The translations under genes were made by a program, and so were the position numbers. A stretch of DNA of 59,454 nt from Phreatobacter sp. Lineage in GTDB: Bacteria; Pseudomonadota; Alphaproteobacteria; Rhizobiales; Phreatobacteraceae. The notes under the pieces were generated by a model. That model was given only the letters and a program-made list of their open reading frames with translations. It ran no database searches and was not told the origin of the DNA. This document shows, one piece after another, positions 1-8,611 of the stretch (position 1 is the stretch's first letter; every line of letters starts with the position of its first letter). The stretch lies in assembly GCF_030691135.1 (NCBI RefSeq), contig NZ_JAUYFA010000107.1:1-59454 (forward strand), read 5' to 3'.

Positions 1-688
1 CCGCCGTCCGGGTCGCCGTGAGTCCGTCGACGGCGCCCGAGACGAGACCGATCTTCAGGCCGAAAGCATGGGTGCCGTCTTCCGCCAGCGCCACCGGCTG
101 CGTTCCCGCCGCCGTGACCGTCAGCCGGCCGGTAGCGGCCGGATTGCTCTCCGGATTGGCCGAGGCGACGCCGAGATCGGCCTGCATCCTCTGCAGCAGG
201 ACCGTCTTGAACCCGTCCTTGGAATTGTCGCCGTTGAGGAAGATCGAGGGCTCGAGCACCGGCGGCGTCGCCGACTTGCGGCCGCCGAAGACGTAGCGGG
301 TTCCATCGTTGGCATTGAGCATGGAAACGACGGCATTCAACCCGTCGCCGGCCGCGACCTGGCCGATGGTGCGGCCCGAGGAAAGCTTGTACTCGTTCGG
401 CTGGAACGACGTCTTGGTCGAGGAGACGGTCTTGGCGATCCCGGTCAGCGACGTGTCGATGACCGAGATGCGGGTGGTCACCAGCGAGATGCTCTGCTGC
501 CAGGCGTCGATCTGGCTCATCGAGGCGCGGAAGGCCAGCGAGAAGCCACGTTCGGGGCCGAGGCCGCCATAGGTTTCGGACTTCTGGCCCGAGCCGAGCT
601 GGCGCTGCAGATCGGACAGCTGCGACTTCATGCGCATGAAGTCACTGGCGTTGAGGCCGGACAGGATTCCTGACGTGCGGATGGACAT
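1..688 (-). CDS. flgL: Flagellar hook-associated protein FlgL (partial, C-terminus outside window)
   Basis: Second hook-filament junction protein, exported by the flagellar type III system and placed between FlgK and the flagellin filament. About 229 codons are visible from the ATG at 688 to the window edge, with no stop. The N-terminus is flagellin-like (MSIRTSGILSG, then a helical segment rich in Gln, Leu and Ser ending in LGSGQK), followed by a second conserved helical stretch (residues ~55-85). This is the D0/D1 pattern of FlgL. It starts 8 nt after the flgK stop, so it is translated in the same operon. The order flgE-flgK-flgL is standard for Hyphomicrobiales. The missing part is the C-terminal helical domain. 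Confidence 0.88.
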   Translation of the reverse strand, partial: MSIRTSGILSGLNASDFMRMKSQLSDLQRQLGSGQKSETYGGLGPERGFSLAFRASMSQIDAWQQSISLVTTRISVIDTSLTGIAKTVSSTKTSFQPNEYKLSSGRTIGQVAAGDGLNAVVSMLNANDGTRYVFGGRKSATPPVLEPSIFLNGDNSKDGFKTVLLQRMQADLGVASANPESNPAATGRLTVTAAGTQPVALAEDGTHAFGLKIGLVSGAVDGLTATRTA

Positions 689-696
689 GACGCCCC

Positions 697-2589
697 TTAC
701 ATCCTCTGGAGAGAATCCAGCATTTCACGGACGGCACTCATGATACGCGCATTGGCGCCGTAGGCCGTCTGGAGCTGGATCAAAAGGGTCATCTCTTCGT
801 CGATATTGACCGCCGCCACGCTGTCGAACCGGGCTTGCAATTGCGTGACAAGGGCCTCCTGTCCCTGCGCGACCTGCAGGGCGCTGGCGGCCTCGTTGGT
901 CTGCGTGACGATGACGGAGCGCCCATAGGACAGGATCGATCCCTGGAAGGGATTGGTCGCCGTGCCGAGGCCGCCTGCCGGCGCGAAGAAGCGGTTCGAG
1001 CTCGACAGGGCAGCTACGAGGAACGAGGGGCGCGTCTCGTCCGACTCGAGCGTCGTCGCATTGATCTTCACCAGCGCGCCGGGATCGGCCTTCAACGCGC
1101 CGTTGACGTCGATGCGGGCGGCCAGGCCGACATACTGGGACCCGGCTGCCGTCATCCGGTCGCTGTAGAGGCCGCCGGCACCCGCGGGGTCGACGAAGAA
1201 GGGCAGAGCGCTTCCACCGTCGGCGAGCGTGCGCGCGGTGACGTTGGCGGCGGCACGGCCGACCGCCGCCCCGCCGGCGACGGTCGGATCGGCGAGGACC
1301 CGGAGGTTGCCGCCGTTGATGGAAATGCCGAATGCCCCCGCGGGTGCGCCGGCCCCGGCCGCCCAGGTATCGATCGCCGCCTGCATCTGGGTCGCATGGC
1401 CCGCTGCCGAAGTGCCGGTGAGGCGGAAGACGATGTCGTTCGGGTCGGCGGTCATGGTGTCGGACATCGGCAAGGTCGTATCGTCGACCCGCTTGAAGGT
1501 GATCTTCTGCGTGACGCCGTTCGCCGTCAGTTCGAGGGTCACCGTGTCGCCGTCGACGAGGCCGCTGCGAAGCGCCGTGTCGAAGCCGGTCGTCGGGCCC
1601 GGTCCCGCCACGGTCGCGGGCGTCGAGGTCGACGTGTTGCCGAGCGCCTGCGCGAGGTTCGCGGCGATCTGGTCGAACTGGGCCTGGGCCGCCGGCAGTG
1701 CCTTGTCGCGCAGCTCGATCAGGGCGGCGATCCTGCCCGAGGTGAAGACGCCGGCAGCGATAAGATCGACGGAGCCGGACGTCGTGGAGGCGGTAATGGT
1801 GCCGACCGTGCGCTTGGTGGGGTCCTCGTCGTAGACGTTGGTGGGTCCGATGATGTCGCGGGCATCGAAGGACAGTTCCGACCGGCTGGTGGAGAGCAGC
1901 ACGAAGCCCGCCCCGCCATAGAGCTGCACAGCGCCGCTGTCGTCATAGACGGTCCGGACCTGCACATAATCGGCGATCTCGGCCACCATGGCGTCGCGCT
2001 GATCGAGAAGGCCGACGCGGCTCTCGTCGGTGAAGGCAACGGACAGGCGGCCGTTGATCTTCGAAAGATCGGTCAGCAGCGTGTTGAGACGGGCGGTGGC
2101 ATCGGCGAGGCCGCCCTCCGCGTCGAGGCGCATGTCCTGCGTCGTGCTCGAAAGACTGCGCAGCGTTTGCGCCACCACCGTGGCGGAATTGATCACGCCG
2201 GACCTGGCCGTATCGCTTTCCGGTGAGGTCAGCAGCGTCTGGAACGACGAGGAGAACGTGTTGAGCACCGTGTCGAGGGCGCGCGCCGAGCCGGGGGCGC
2301 CCATCATCTGGTCGAGCCGGGAGAGGAACTGCGAGCGCGTCGCCGCATAGCCGGCGTTGGAGCGTTCGCCGACCAGTTGGCGCTGCACGAAGGCGTCGTA
2401 CTCGCGCCGGATCGAGCCGACCTTGACACCGGCGATCTGGTCGCCGGCCAGCGCGTCGACGGGGTCGATCAGCTTGCGGGTATAGCTGGGGTTCCCTGCA
2501 TTGGCGATGTTGGCGCTTGTCAGCGCCGTCGCCGTCGAAACGAACCTCAGTCCCGAGAGCGAATTGCTTAGCGCGCTGGTCAAAGTCAT
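697..2589 (-). CDS. flgK: Flagellar hook-associated protein FlgK
   Basis: First hook-filament junction protein (HAP1), 630 residues, within the usual FlgK range. The N-terminal rod/hook motif is clear (residues ~5-40: NSLSGLRFVSTATALTSANI, then ANAGNPSYTRK). The C-terminal D0 helix is also present (VNIDEEMTLLIQLQTAYGAN, then ARIMSAVREMLDSLQRM). The middle third is a variable, Gly/Ala/Thr-rich surface domain. An AAGGAG sequence precedes the ATG at 2589. The gene sits 35 nt after flgE and 8 nt before flgL in one minus-strand operon. A long plus-strand ORF across it is an antisense shadow caused by high GC at third positions. Confidence 0.93.
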   Translation of the reverse strand: MTLTSALSNSLSGLRFVSTATALTSANIANAGNPSYTRKLIDPVDALAGDQIAGVKVGSIRREYDAFVQRQLVGERSNAGYAATRSQFLSRLDQMMGAPGSARALDTVLNTFSSSFQTLLTSPESDTARSGVINSATVVAQTLRSLSSTTQDMRLDAEGGLADATARLNTLLTDLSKINGRLSVAFTDESRVGLLDQRDAMVAEIADYVQVRTVYDDSGAVQLYGGAGFVLLSTSRSELSFDARDIIGPTNVYDEDPTKRTVGTITASTTSGSVDLIAAGVFTSGRIAALIELRDKALPAAQAQFDQIAANLAQALGNTSTSTPATVAGPGPTTGFDTALRSGLVDGDTVTLELTANGVTQKITFKRVDDTTLPMSDTMTADPNDIVFRLTGTSAAGHATQMQAAIDTWAAGAGAPAGAFGISINGGNLRVLADPTVAGGAAVGRAAANVTARTLADGGSALPFFVDPAGAGGLYSDRMTAAGSQYVGLAARIDVNGALKADPGALVKINATTLESDETRPSFLVAALSSSNRFFAPAGGLGTATNPFQGSILSYGRSVIVTQTNEAASALQVAQGQEALVTQLQARFDSVAAVNIDEEMTLLIQLQTAYGANARIMSAVREMLDSLQRM

Positions 2590-2624
2590 GCCCGGTCACT
2601 CCTTGCCGTGCGTCATGATCCGCT

Positions 2625-3977
2625 TCAGCGGATCATGTTGATCGTTTCCTGCAGCATCGAGTTGGACGTCGTGACGATCCGCGTGTTGGCCGCATAGGCC
2701 TGCTGGGTGATGATGAGCTTGGTGAACTCTTCGGAGATGTCGACGTTCGAACTCTCGAGGCTCTGCGACACGATGCGGCCCGAAGCACCGAGGATCGCCG
2801 CGCCGGAGCCCGAGGTCTCGGCGAAGGCGCCGCCGTCGAGGCGCTTCAGCATGTTGTCGCCGTTGAAGCTGGCGAGCGGGATGGAGAACAGATCGACCGA
2901 CTGGCCGTTGGAATAGTTGCCACGCACGCGCCCGGCATCGGTGATCGACACGGCCATCAACTCGCCGACCGAATAGCCGTTCTGGCCGATGTCGGTGACC
3001 TGCACGGTGCCGTCGGTGCGGGCATATTGCGACAGGCCGTTGGTGCCGATGTCGAGCGTGACATTGCCGACATTGGTGCCGTTGACGGTCAGGTTGGGGA
3101 TGGTCGGATTTGCGGTCGGCGAGGTCAGCTGACCCGTCGCGGAGAAGGTGAAGTTGCCGCCGATCCGGGTCCATGTCTCGGCTCCCGACGCCGAGGCGGA
3201 CTGATAATAGGCGCTCCAGGTGTCAGACACGGCCGGCGGGCCGGCGGCCGCATTCGCCGTCTTCGCCCAGCGAACCTGGACGTTCACCTCGTTGCCGAGC
3301 GCATCATAGGCCGTCTGCGAACCGCCGGCGATGGAGGTCGCGACGAAGTTCGCCGCACCCGTCGGGCCTATGGTCGCCTGACCGATCAGCGAGGCCTGCA
3401 TCAGCTCGCTGCCGGCGACGTTGGTGGCATTGGCGGTGTTCGGCTTGGGGGGAAGGCTGGCGCGGTACTTCAGACTGTCGGTGGCACGCGCCGGAATGAC
3501 GTCGTTGGTGATCTGGATCGGCACAGGCGAGGAGCCGATCGGGTTGCCGGTGTTGCGGTCGAGCGGCAGGCCGCGCAGATAATAGCCGGCACCGTTGACC
3601 ATGTAGCCGTTGGCATCCACCGTGAAGTCGCCGCGGCGTGTGAATGCATTGGACGTGGAGAACGTCGGGTTGCCGTCGACGAAGCCGGACGGCTGCTGGA
3701 CGACGAAATAGCCGTCGCCGTTGACGGCGAGGTTTGTCGTGATCGAGGTCGCCGAAATCTGGCCCTGGATCGTGTTGGTGGCGCGCGAATAGCCGGTGAC
3801 CGAACCGGAAAGCTCACGCTTCGGGCCGGAATCCGGGATGAGGTCGACGAAGCTCGTCTCGATCCGCTTGAAGGCCGTCGTTTGCGAATTGGCGATGTTG
3901 CCGGAAATGTTTTCCAGGGCATAGGCCTGCGCCGCGAGGCCGCTGACCGCCGTCGTCATTGCACCGAAGATACCCAT
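2625..3977 (-). CDS. flgE: Flagellar hook protein FlgE
   Basis: Structural subunit of the flagellar hook, 450 residues. The open frame extends 38 codons further upstream, but the start is placed at 3977. There the protein begins MGIFGAMTTAVSGLAAQAYA, the family N-terminus, preceded by GGGAAG at suitable spacing. The rod/hook N-terminal motif continues with the ANSQTTAFKR segment (residues ~28-38). The C-terminus has the conserved SSNVDISEEFTKLIITQQAY followed by ANTRI and a final helix. It is the first gene of the visible flgE-flgK-flgL operon and is transcribed away from the MoxR gene. Confidence 0.92.
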   Translation of the reverse strand: MGIFGAMTTAVSGLAAQAYALENISGNIANSQTTAFKRIETSFVDLIPDSGPKRELSGSVTGYSRATNTIQGQISATSITTNLAVNGDGYFVVQQPSGFVDGNPTFSTSNAFTRRGDFTVDANGYMVNGAGYYLRGLPLDRNTGNPIGSSPVPIQITNDVIPARATDSLKYRASLPPKPNTANATNVAGSELMQASLIGQATIGPTGAANFVATSIAGGSQTAYDALGNEVNVQVRWAKTANAAAGPPAVSDTWSAYYQSASASGAETWTRIGGNFTFSATGQLTSPTANPTIPNLTVNGTNVGNVTLDIGTNGLSQYARTDGTVQVTDIGQNGYSVGELMAVSITDAGRVRGNYSNGQSVDLFSIPLASFNGDNMLKRLDGGAFAETSGSGAAILGASGRIVSQSLESSNVDISEEFTKLIITQQAYAANTRIVTTSNSMLQETINMIR

Positions 3978-4107
3978 CGAACTTCCCTTCGCCGATGCCG
4001 GCAGAACGCGATCACGACGGAACACCGCCGCACCATGCGATCCTCCTGTGCAGTCGCCATGCCAAACCGTACGCTGGACGAAAGCCTGCAAATCCAGTGA
4101 CTTGCAT

Positions 4108-4126
4108 GGTTTACAAAGGGTTTACA
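4108..4126. promoter_or_regulatory. Tandem GGTTTACA repeat in the flgE/moxR divergent intergenic region
   Basis: GGTTTACA occurs at 4108-4115 and again at 4119-4126, an 11-bp period (one helical turn), in the 286-bp gap between flgE and the MoxR gene. Such phased direct repeats often bind a regulator. The complement of ATGGTTTA is one mismatch away from the CtrA half-site TTAACCAT, so CtrA-type control of flgE is a possibility only. The rest of the 3978-4263 gap holds nothing else I can support. Confidence 0.3.
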
Positions 4127-4263
4127 GCGCGCCACCGGCACAATCGCCTGTGCCGATCGGCATATTCTGCCGGGTGTTGCAGGCGCCCGCCGCGGCCCCT
4201 ACCCTGCGAGCAGACGATGGAGGTCGGAGCATCCTCCACGCATCAGCACATGAGGCACATCAC

Positions 4264-5112
<849 letters not shown>

Positions 5113-5162
5113 GGCATGGTGCGGCCGGGCGACAGCGCGACGAACCGCCTGGATCGGAAGAG

Positions 5163-5717
5163 ATGACGACGGTGATGTCCCTGGGCGCCCGCACAGCCGT
5201 GCTGCCGGCCCTCGTCCTTCTCGCCGGCTGTTCGGCGGGGCTCGACGCCAGCCCGCCGGGCCGGCCGGAGACGGCGGCCTGGGCCATTGATCGCCAGGTC
5301 GCGCGCTGCCGGGCCACCCAGTCCGGCGGCACCCGGGCGGGCATGGCCGGCGGCGGCGGCCTCGTCGTCTTCGGCGCCGTCACCGCCGTCTCCCGCACCG
5401 GCAATGCCGAGGACTGCCCCTCCGTCCTCGCACTCACCGACGAGGACGTCGGCGAGATCCGGACCCTTGCGCTCGCCGCTGCCGCCAGCGCCCGCGGCAT
5501 GGAGACCAACTGGCAGAGCCGCGCCGGCGCCCGCCGCGAGATCGTACTCTCGGTCTATCCCGCCGAGGCGAGCCGCGGCCGCCCCTGCCGCATCGTCGCC
5601 GCGACCCTCACCGTCTACGGCCCCGCACCCGAGGCGCTCGTCGGCGCCCCGCCGCCGGTACCGCTCGACGAACAGCGCTTCTGCCGCTCGCCTGCCGGCC
5701 CCTGGGAGCCGGCCTGA
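5163..5717 (+). CDS. Hypothetical lipoprotein
   Basis: 184 residues. The N-terminus is a lipoprotein signal with a hydrophobic stretch ending in the lipobox LLAGC (around residue 22), so the product is probably attached to a membrane in the periplasm. A glycine-rich short hydrophobic segment follows (~residues 54-70: MAGGGGLVVFGAVTAV). The rest contains three more Cys residues. GGAAGAG lies just before the ATG. It starts 50 nt after the MoxR gene and may be co-transcribed with it. I do not recognise a named family. Confidence 0.65.
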   Translation: MTTVMSLGARTAVLPALVLLAGCSAGLDASPPGRPETAAWAIDRQVARCRATQSGGTRAGMAGGGGLVVFGAVTAVSRTGNAEDCPSVLALTDEDVGEIRTLALAAAASARGMETNWQSRAGARREIVLSVYPAEASRGRPCRIVAATLTVYGPAPEALVGAPPPVPLDEQRFCRSPAGPWEPA

Positions 5718-5804
5718 GACGGCGACGCCATGGCCCCGGCGCACCGGGATACGGCTGAAATCTGGCACAGCTGTGCCGAACCGCAGCAAATGGAGGCCCC
5801 CTGA

Positions 5805-6038
5805 ATGGCATCGACGCTTTTCATGATCCTGGCCGCGGGCGTCGGGGTTGGCCTTCTCGTCTGGGCCGTCGGCAGCCTGTCAGGCGGCAACGGTTCCACA
5901 GGAGACGATAGCGGCACGGAGCCGGCCTCCGCGAAGACCGACGAGTCCGACAGTGGCGGCGACGGCGGTGGCGGCGACGGCGGCGGCGATGGCGGTGGTG
6001 GCGGCGATGGCGGTGGTGGCGGTGGTGGCGGCGACTGA
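5805..6038 (+). CDS. Small membrane protein with Gly/Asp repeat tail
   Basis: 77 residues. One N-terminal transmembrane segment (residues ~4-26: FMILAAGVGVGLLVWAVGSL) is followed by a polar linker. The last ~27 residues are almost only Gly and Asp. A GGAGG Shine-Dalgarno sequence sits 12 nt upstream of the ATG. The tail is encoded by GGCGGTGAT/GGCGGCGAT-type units, so its length may vary by slippage. Similar short Gly/Asp tails end the microproteins at 6103 and 8404. Function unknown. Confidence 0.6.
   Translation: MASTLFMILAAGVGVGLLVWAVGSLSGGNGSTGDDSGTEPASAKTDESDSGGDGGGGDGGGDGGGGGDGGGGGGGGD
5953..6037 (+). repeat. Low-complexity GGCGGT/GGCGAT tandem repeat inside the Gly/Asp-tail gene
   Basis: About 85 bp of imperfect 6- and 9-base units (GGCGGC, GGCGAT, GGCGGTGGT) coding Gly-Gly-Asp and Gly-Gly-Gly. 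It is in frame and ends at the stop codon of the 5805-6038 gene. Confidence 0.75.
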
Positions 6039-6102
6039 GGAACTGCGGATTGCGAGCTTCGTCTTCGCGAAGCGGCAAGGTTTACGCGGTAGTATCGCGG
6101 TC

Positions 6103-6279
6103 ATGGAGCTGTTCGCCGGCCTCGATCTGATCACCATCGCGGCGACGGCCGCACTCCTCACGCTCGCCGCCGCCCACTACTGGTATGATCGATGGTGCGA
6201 CCGCAACGGCGTCCCGCGCCCCTCCGGCTCGACCTCGGCCGACGGCATCGCCTGCGGCGATGGCGACGGCGGCGACTGA
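6103..6279 (+). CDS. Membrane microprotein, WYxRWCDxNGVPRP family (copy 1)
   Basis: 58 residues. A hydrophobic N-terminal helix (residues ~7-26: LDLITIAATAALLTLAAAHY) is followed by the motif WYDRWCDRNGVPRPSGS (residues ~27-43) and a Gly/Asp-rich tail. The same arrangement recurs in the 51-residue product at 8404-8559, where the motif reads WYNRWCDQNGVPRPAGS. Conservation of the motif in both copies argues that this is a real protein although it is tiny. Orientation matches the MoxR and VWA genes. I know of no family assignment and propose no function. Confidence 0.6.
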   Translation: MELFAGLDLITIAATAALLTLAAAHYWYDRWCDRNGVPRPSGSTSADGIACGDGDGGD

Positions 6280-6284
6280 CCCGA

Positions 6285-6884
6285 TCAGCCGGAGCAATCC
6301 GGAATTGTCGACTGCCAATTGGCAAGCGGGATCACGCGCCTAAGGTCAAGGTCGCTCACCAGCGTGATATAGGTTTCGCCACGGGCCGGCTTGAGGAAAC
6401 TCGACATGGCCACGGCGCCATCGGGGATCGGCGCGGTCCGGCATCCGCCGGAGACCTGAATTTCCAGACTGCCGCGCACACGTGGTCCCTGGACAAGGGA
6501 GGCCCGCACGCGTCGCTGGATCGCTTCGACGCGTGGCACATCGTCGGGAGCGATCCGCCAGATGGTTATGGCATCCCCCGGCCTGGCCTCGCCGGCCATC
6601 TCGACGCGCTCGCGTTCGACCGAGGTTTCCACCAGCAGGAAGCGATCCTCGGTCGGGCTCCCGCCCTCCACCCGGGTCTTGATCGTCATCACCGTATCGC
6701 CTGGCCTCACGCGCAGCATGGCGGGCAGCCGCAGCGCGGCACGCACCTCATTCATGTCCATGGTGGCGAGATCGAGCCGCATCAGCCGTGGCAGGCTCGA
6801 GATCGGCGTCGACAGGCAGCCGCCTATTCCTACGGAGCAGGCAGCGACGAAGGCAAGGCGGGAAACCAGACGGGACAGGCTCAT
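6285..6884 (-). CDS. Hypothetical lipoprotein
   Basis: 199 residues from the ATG at 6884. A further 19 codons upstream are open but precede the signal peptide. The N-terminus (MSLSRLVSRLAFVAACSVGI) leads to the lipobox IGGC, so it is a probable lipoprotein. GGAA lies upstream of this ATG. The mature part is mixed alpha/beta in character (VRPGDTVMTIKTRVEGG near residues 60-75, GETYITLVSDLDLRRV near the end) and carries one further conserved-looking Cys pair. No family recognised. It is divergent from the DUF2975-XRE pair at 6956. Confidence 0.6.
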   Translation of the reverse strand: MSLSRLVSRLAFVAACSVGIGGCLSTPISSLPRLMRLDLATMDMNEVRAALRLPAMLRVRPGDTVMTIKTRVEGGSPTEDRFLLVETSVERERVEMAGEARPGDAITIWRIAPDDVPRVEAIQRRVRASLVQGPRVRGSLEIQVSGGCRTAPIPDGAVAMSSFLKPARGETYITLVSDLDLRRVIPLANWQSTIPDCSG

Positions 6885-6955
6885 GACACATTCCATTTGA
6901 CGATGATAAATTATTGTTTTACAGAAATTCAATATCGACACAAGAGGAAAACGTC

Positions 6956-7516
6956 ATGACGCACATTGTCGCCGGACCGCAAGGCAGCGAGGCTCGTCAA
7001 TCCCGGCTGGCCCGAATTATGGCGCTGGTCACACTCGCCGGGATCGTCTTCGCGGTTGCCGGCACGCTCTGGGTCTGGACCGACCGGGCCCTGGTCGAAA
7101 CCCTGCTCGCCCCGCAATTCGGCCTTGCCGGGCGGGCCGTGACCGTGACACCCATGGTGCAGCTGGCCGGCCTGGCGCTCTCCGCCCCGCCGCTCGCGCT
7201 GCTGATCTACATGCTGCTTCAGGCCCGCGCGGTGTTCCGGGGCTTCGCTGTCGGAATGCGCTTCACCGACCTGGTGGCAACCCGCGTCTCGCGCATCGGC
7301 CTCATTCTGGTCGCCAAGGGACTGCTGGCGCCCCTGTGGCGGGCAGCCGCCGGTGTGGTCCTGACCCTGGGCAATCCGCCGGGGCAGAAGATCCTCGCAA
7401 TCTCGATCAGCTCGGACGACGTGCTCTGGGCCATTGTCGGCGCGCTGCTCGTGGCGATCGGCTGGACATTGCGCGAAGCGGCCCGAATCGCCGAGGAAAA
7501 TGCGAGCTTCGTGTGA
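6956..7516 (+). CDS. DUF2975-type membrane protein
   Basis: 186 residues with four predicted transmembrane segments (about 20-42, 60-85, 105-130 and 150-172). The overall layout (MRFTDLVATRVSRIGLILVA after the second segment) fits DUF2975 membrane proteins. The start at 6956 has AGAGGA upstream; the 14 open codons before it lack one. Its stop overlaps the start of the next gene, an XRE regulator (TGATG). DUF2975 proteins are commonly paired with such small YozG-like HTH regulators, and this supports the assignment. The biochemical role of the family is unknown. Confidence 0.7.
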   Translation: MTHIVAGPQGSEARQSRLARIMALVTLAGIVFAVAGTLWVWTDRALVETLLAPQFGLAGRAVTVTPMVQLAGLALSAPPLALLIYMLLQARAVFRGFAVGMRFTDLVATRVSRIGLILVAKGLLAPLWRAAAGVVLTLGNPPGQKILAISISSDDVLWAIVGALLVAIGWTLREAARIAEENASFV

Positions 7517-7758
7517 TGCCGATCCTGGTGAACCTCGACGTGATGCTGGCGCGCCGCAAGATGCGGTCGAAGGAGCTTGCGGCCATTGTCGGCATCACCG
7601 AGGCGAATCTTTCGCTGCTGAAATCCGGCAAGGTGAAGGGCATCCGCTTCGACACGCTGGATGCGATCTGCAGTGCACTCGACTGCCAGCCCGGCGATCT
7701 CCTCGAATTTGTCCCGGATGACGACCCGCGCATCGCCCAGGCTGCCGTCGCACTCTAG
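7516..7758 (+). CDS. Small XRE-family (YozG-like) HTH regulator
   Basis: 80 residues, essentially one Cro/CI helix-turn-helix domain. The HTH is MRSKELAAIVGITEANLSLL (residues ~16-35) with a following recognition stretch, then the typical RFDTLDAICSALDCQPGDLL. The start codon overlaps the stop of the DUF2975 gene, so the two are translationally coupled. It probably controls its own operon. Its stop codon shares the palindrome CTAG with the stop of the convergent gene at 7755. Confidence 0.82.
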   Translation: MPILVNLDVMLARRKMRSKELAAIVGITEANLSLLKSGKVKGIRFDTLDAICSALDCQPGDLLEFVPDDDPRIAQAAVAL

Positions 7759-8297
7759 GCGCTGGTCAACCGGCGGATTCCCCAGCGAATGAGCCGATAG
7801 CCGCCATAGAGCACGCCGACCATCGCGCCCAGGCCGAGGAGACCGCTGGCGACGTCGCCAGGCTGCGGTGAACTGCTCGCCAGCGTCGTCACCATGCTCC
7901 CGACAATGACCAGACCGAACACCATCAGGAAGCCGAACAAGGGTCCGCGCACCTCGTCACTGCCGCTGCCACGCCGGCCAATCCAGAGCGCCAGCCGGGT
8001 CACGACGAAGATCGCCGAATAGAGCGGCGGCACGATGCCGATCCCGACAAACGACATGATCGCAGTCAGCGCCACCGTCAGGCGCATGCCATCGGCCAGC
8101 GCCGCCCAGGGACCCGGTGGACAGGGCGGGAAGCTCAGGCCCGAGGGCGCGGCACAGCCGGCAAGGCCCGAGACCGGCGCCAGCAGGACGACGGAGAGGA
8201 TGACCCAAAGTCCCGGCAGGCTCAGGAGCCAGCCGAGAGCCAGTAGCCAGGGACGAGATTCTCGGGGCGCAGGAGCGGCAGCGGGAACAGTGATCAT
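7755..8297 (-). CDS. Hypothetical multi-pass membrane protein
   Basis: 180 residues with four or five hydrophobic segments (about 20-42, 70-95, 115-135, 140-170). A periplasmic-type loop near residues 45-65 contains two Cys and several Pro. No family recognised. It converges on the XRE gene with a 4-nt overlap through CTAG. The ATG at 8297 opens the frame; no strong Shine-Dalgarno sequence was seen. Confidence 0.55.
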   Translation of the reverse strand: MITVPAAAPAPRESRPWLLALGWLLSLPGLWVILSVVLLAPVSGLAGCAAPSGLSFPPCPPGPWAALADGMRLTVALTAIMSFVGIGIVPPLYSAIFVVTRLALWIGRRGSGSDEVRGPLFGFLMVFGLVIVGSMVTTLASSSPQPGDVASGLLGLGAMVGVLYGGYRLIRWGIRRLTSA

Positions 8298-8403
8298 GCA
8301 CCCAACCCTGCCCGTGCCATGTTTCGCCTCTGTGCCACGACGCTTTGGCCGGACACCACGCGGGGTTCACGATTTGCCAATCGGATCATGGTGATGATGG
8401 TGC

Positions 8404-8559
8404 ATGGAACTCTGGCATCTCGCCTCCGCCGCCCTGCTTGCCTGCATCGTCACCGGCAGCATCTGGTACAATCGCTGGTGCGATCAGAACGGCGTGCCGC
8501 GCCCGGCCGGGTCATCCGGCGGCGACGGCCCCGATTTTTCCGGCGATGGCGGCGAATAG
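8404..8559 (+). CDS. Membrane microprotein, WYxRWCDxNGVPRP family (copy 2)
   Basis: 51 residues. An N-terminal hydrophobic helix (residues ~4-20: WHLASAALLACIVTGSI) is followed by WYNRWCDQNGVPRPAGS (21-37) and a Gly/Asp tail (38-51). It matches copy 1 at 6103-6279 in domain order, in the central motif and in tail composition, but is shorter in the helix. Both copies start with MEL. It lies 52 nt upstream of the VWA gene on the same strand and may be co-transcribed with it. Function unknown. Confidence 0.6.
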   Translation: MELWHLASAALLACIVTGSIWYNRWCDQNGVPRPAGSSGGDGPDFSGDGGE

Positions 8560-8611
8560 GCCATCCGGACCCCGGTGACGAAGCGCGCGAGAGACGCTAG
8601 ACTCGAGCGCC

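Noticed and set aside
835..2226. 463-codon plus-strand ORF across flgK
   Set aside because: It is antisense to a complete FlgK; its Arg/Gly/Asp-rich sequence is what high-GC third positions produce on the opposite strand.
5953..6037. Possible CRISPR or regulatory repeat array
   Set aside because: The units are 6-9 bases, in frame, without spacers; they encode the Gly/Asp tail.
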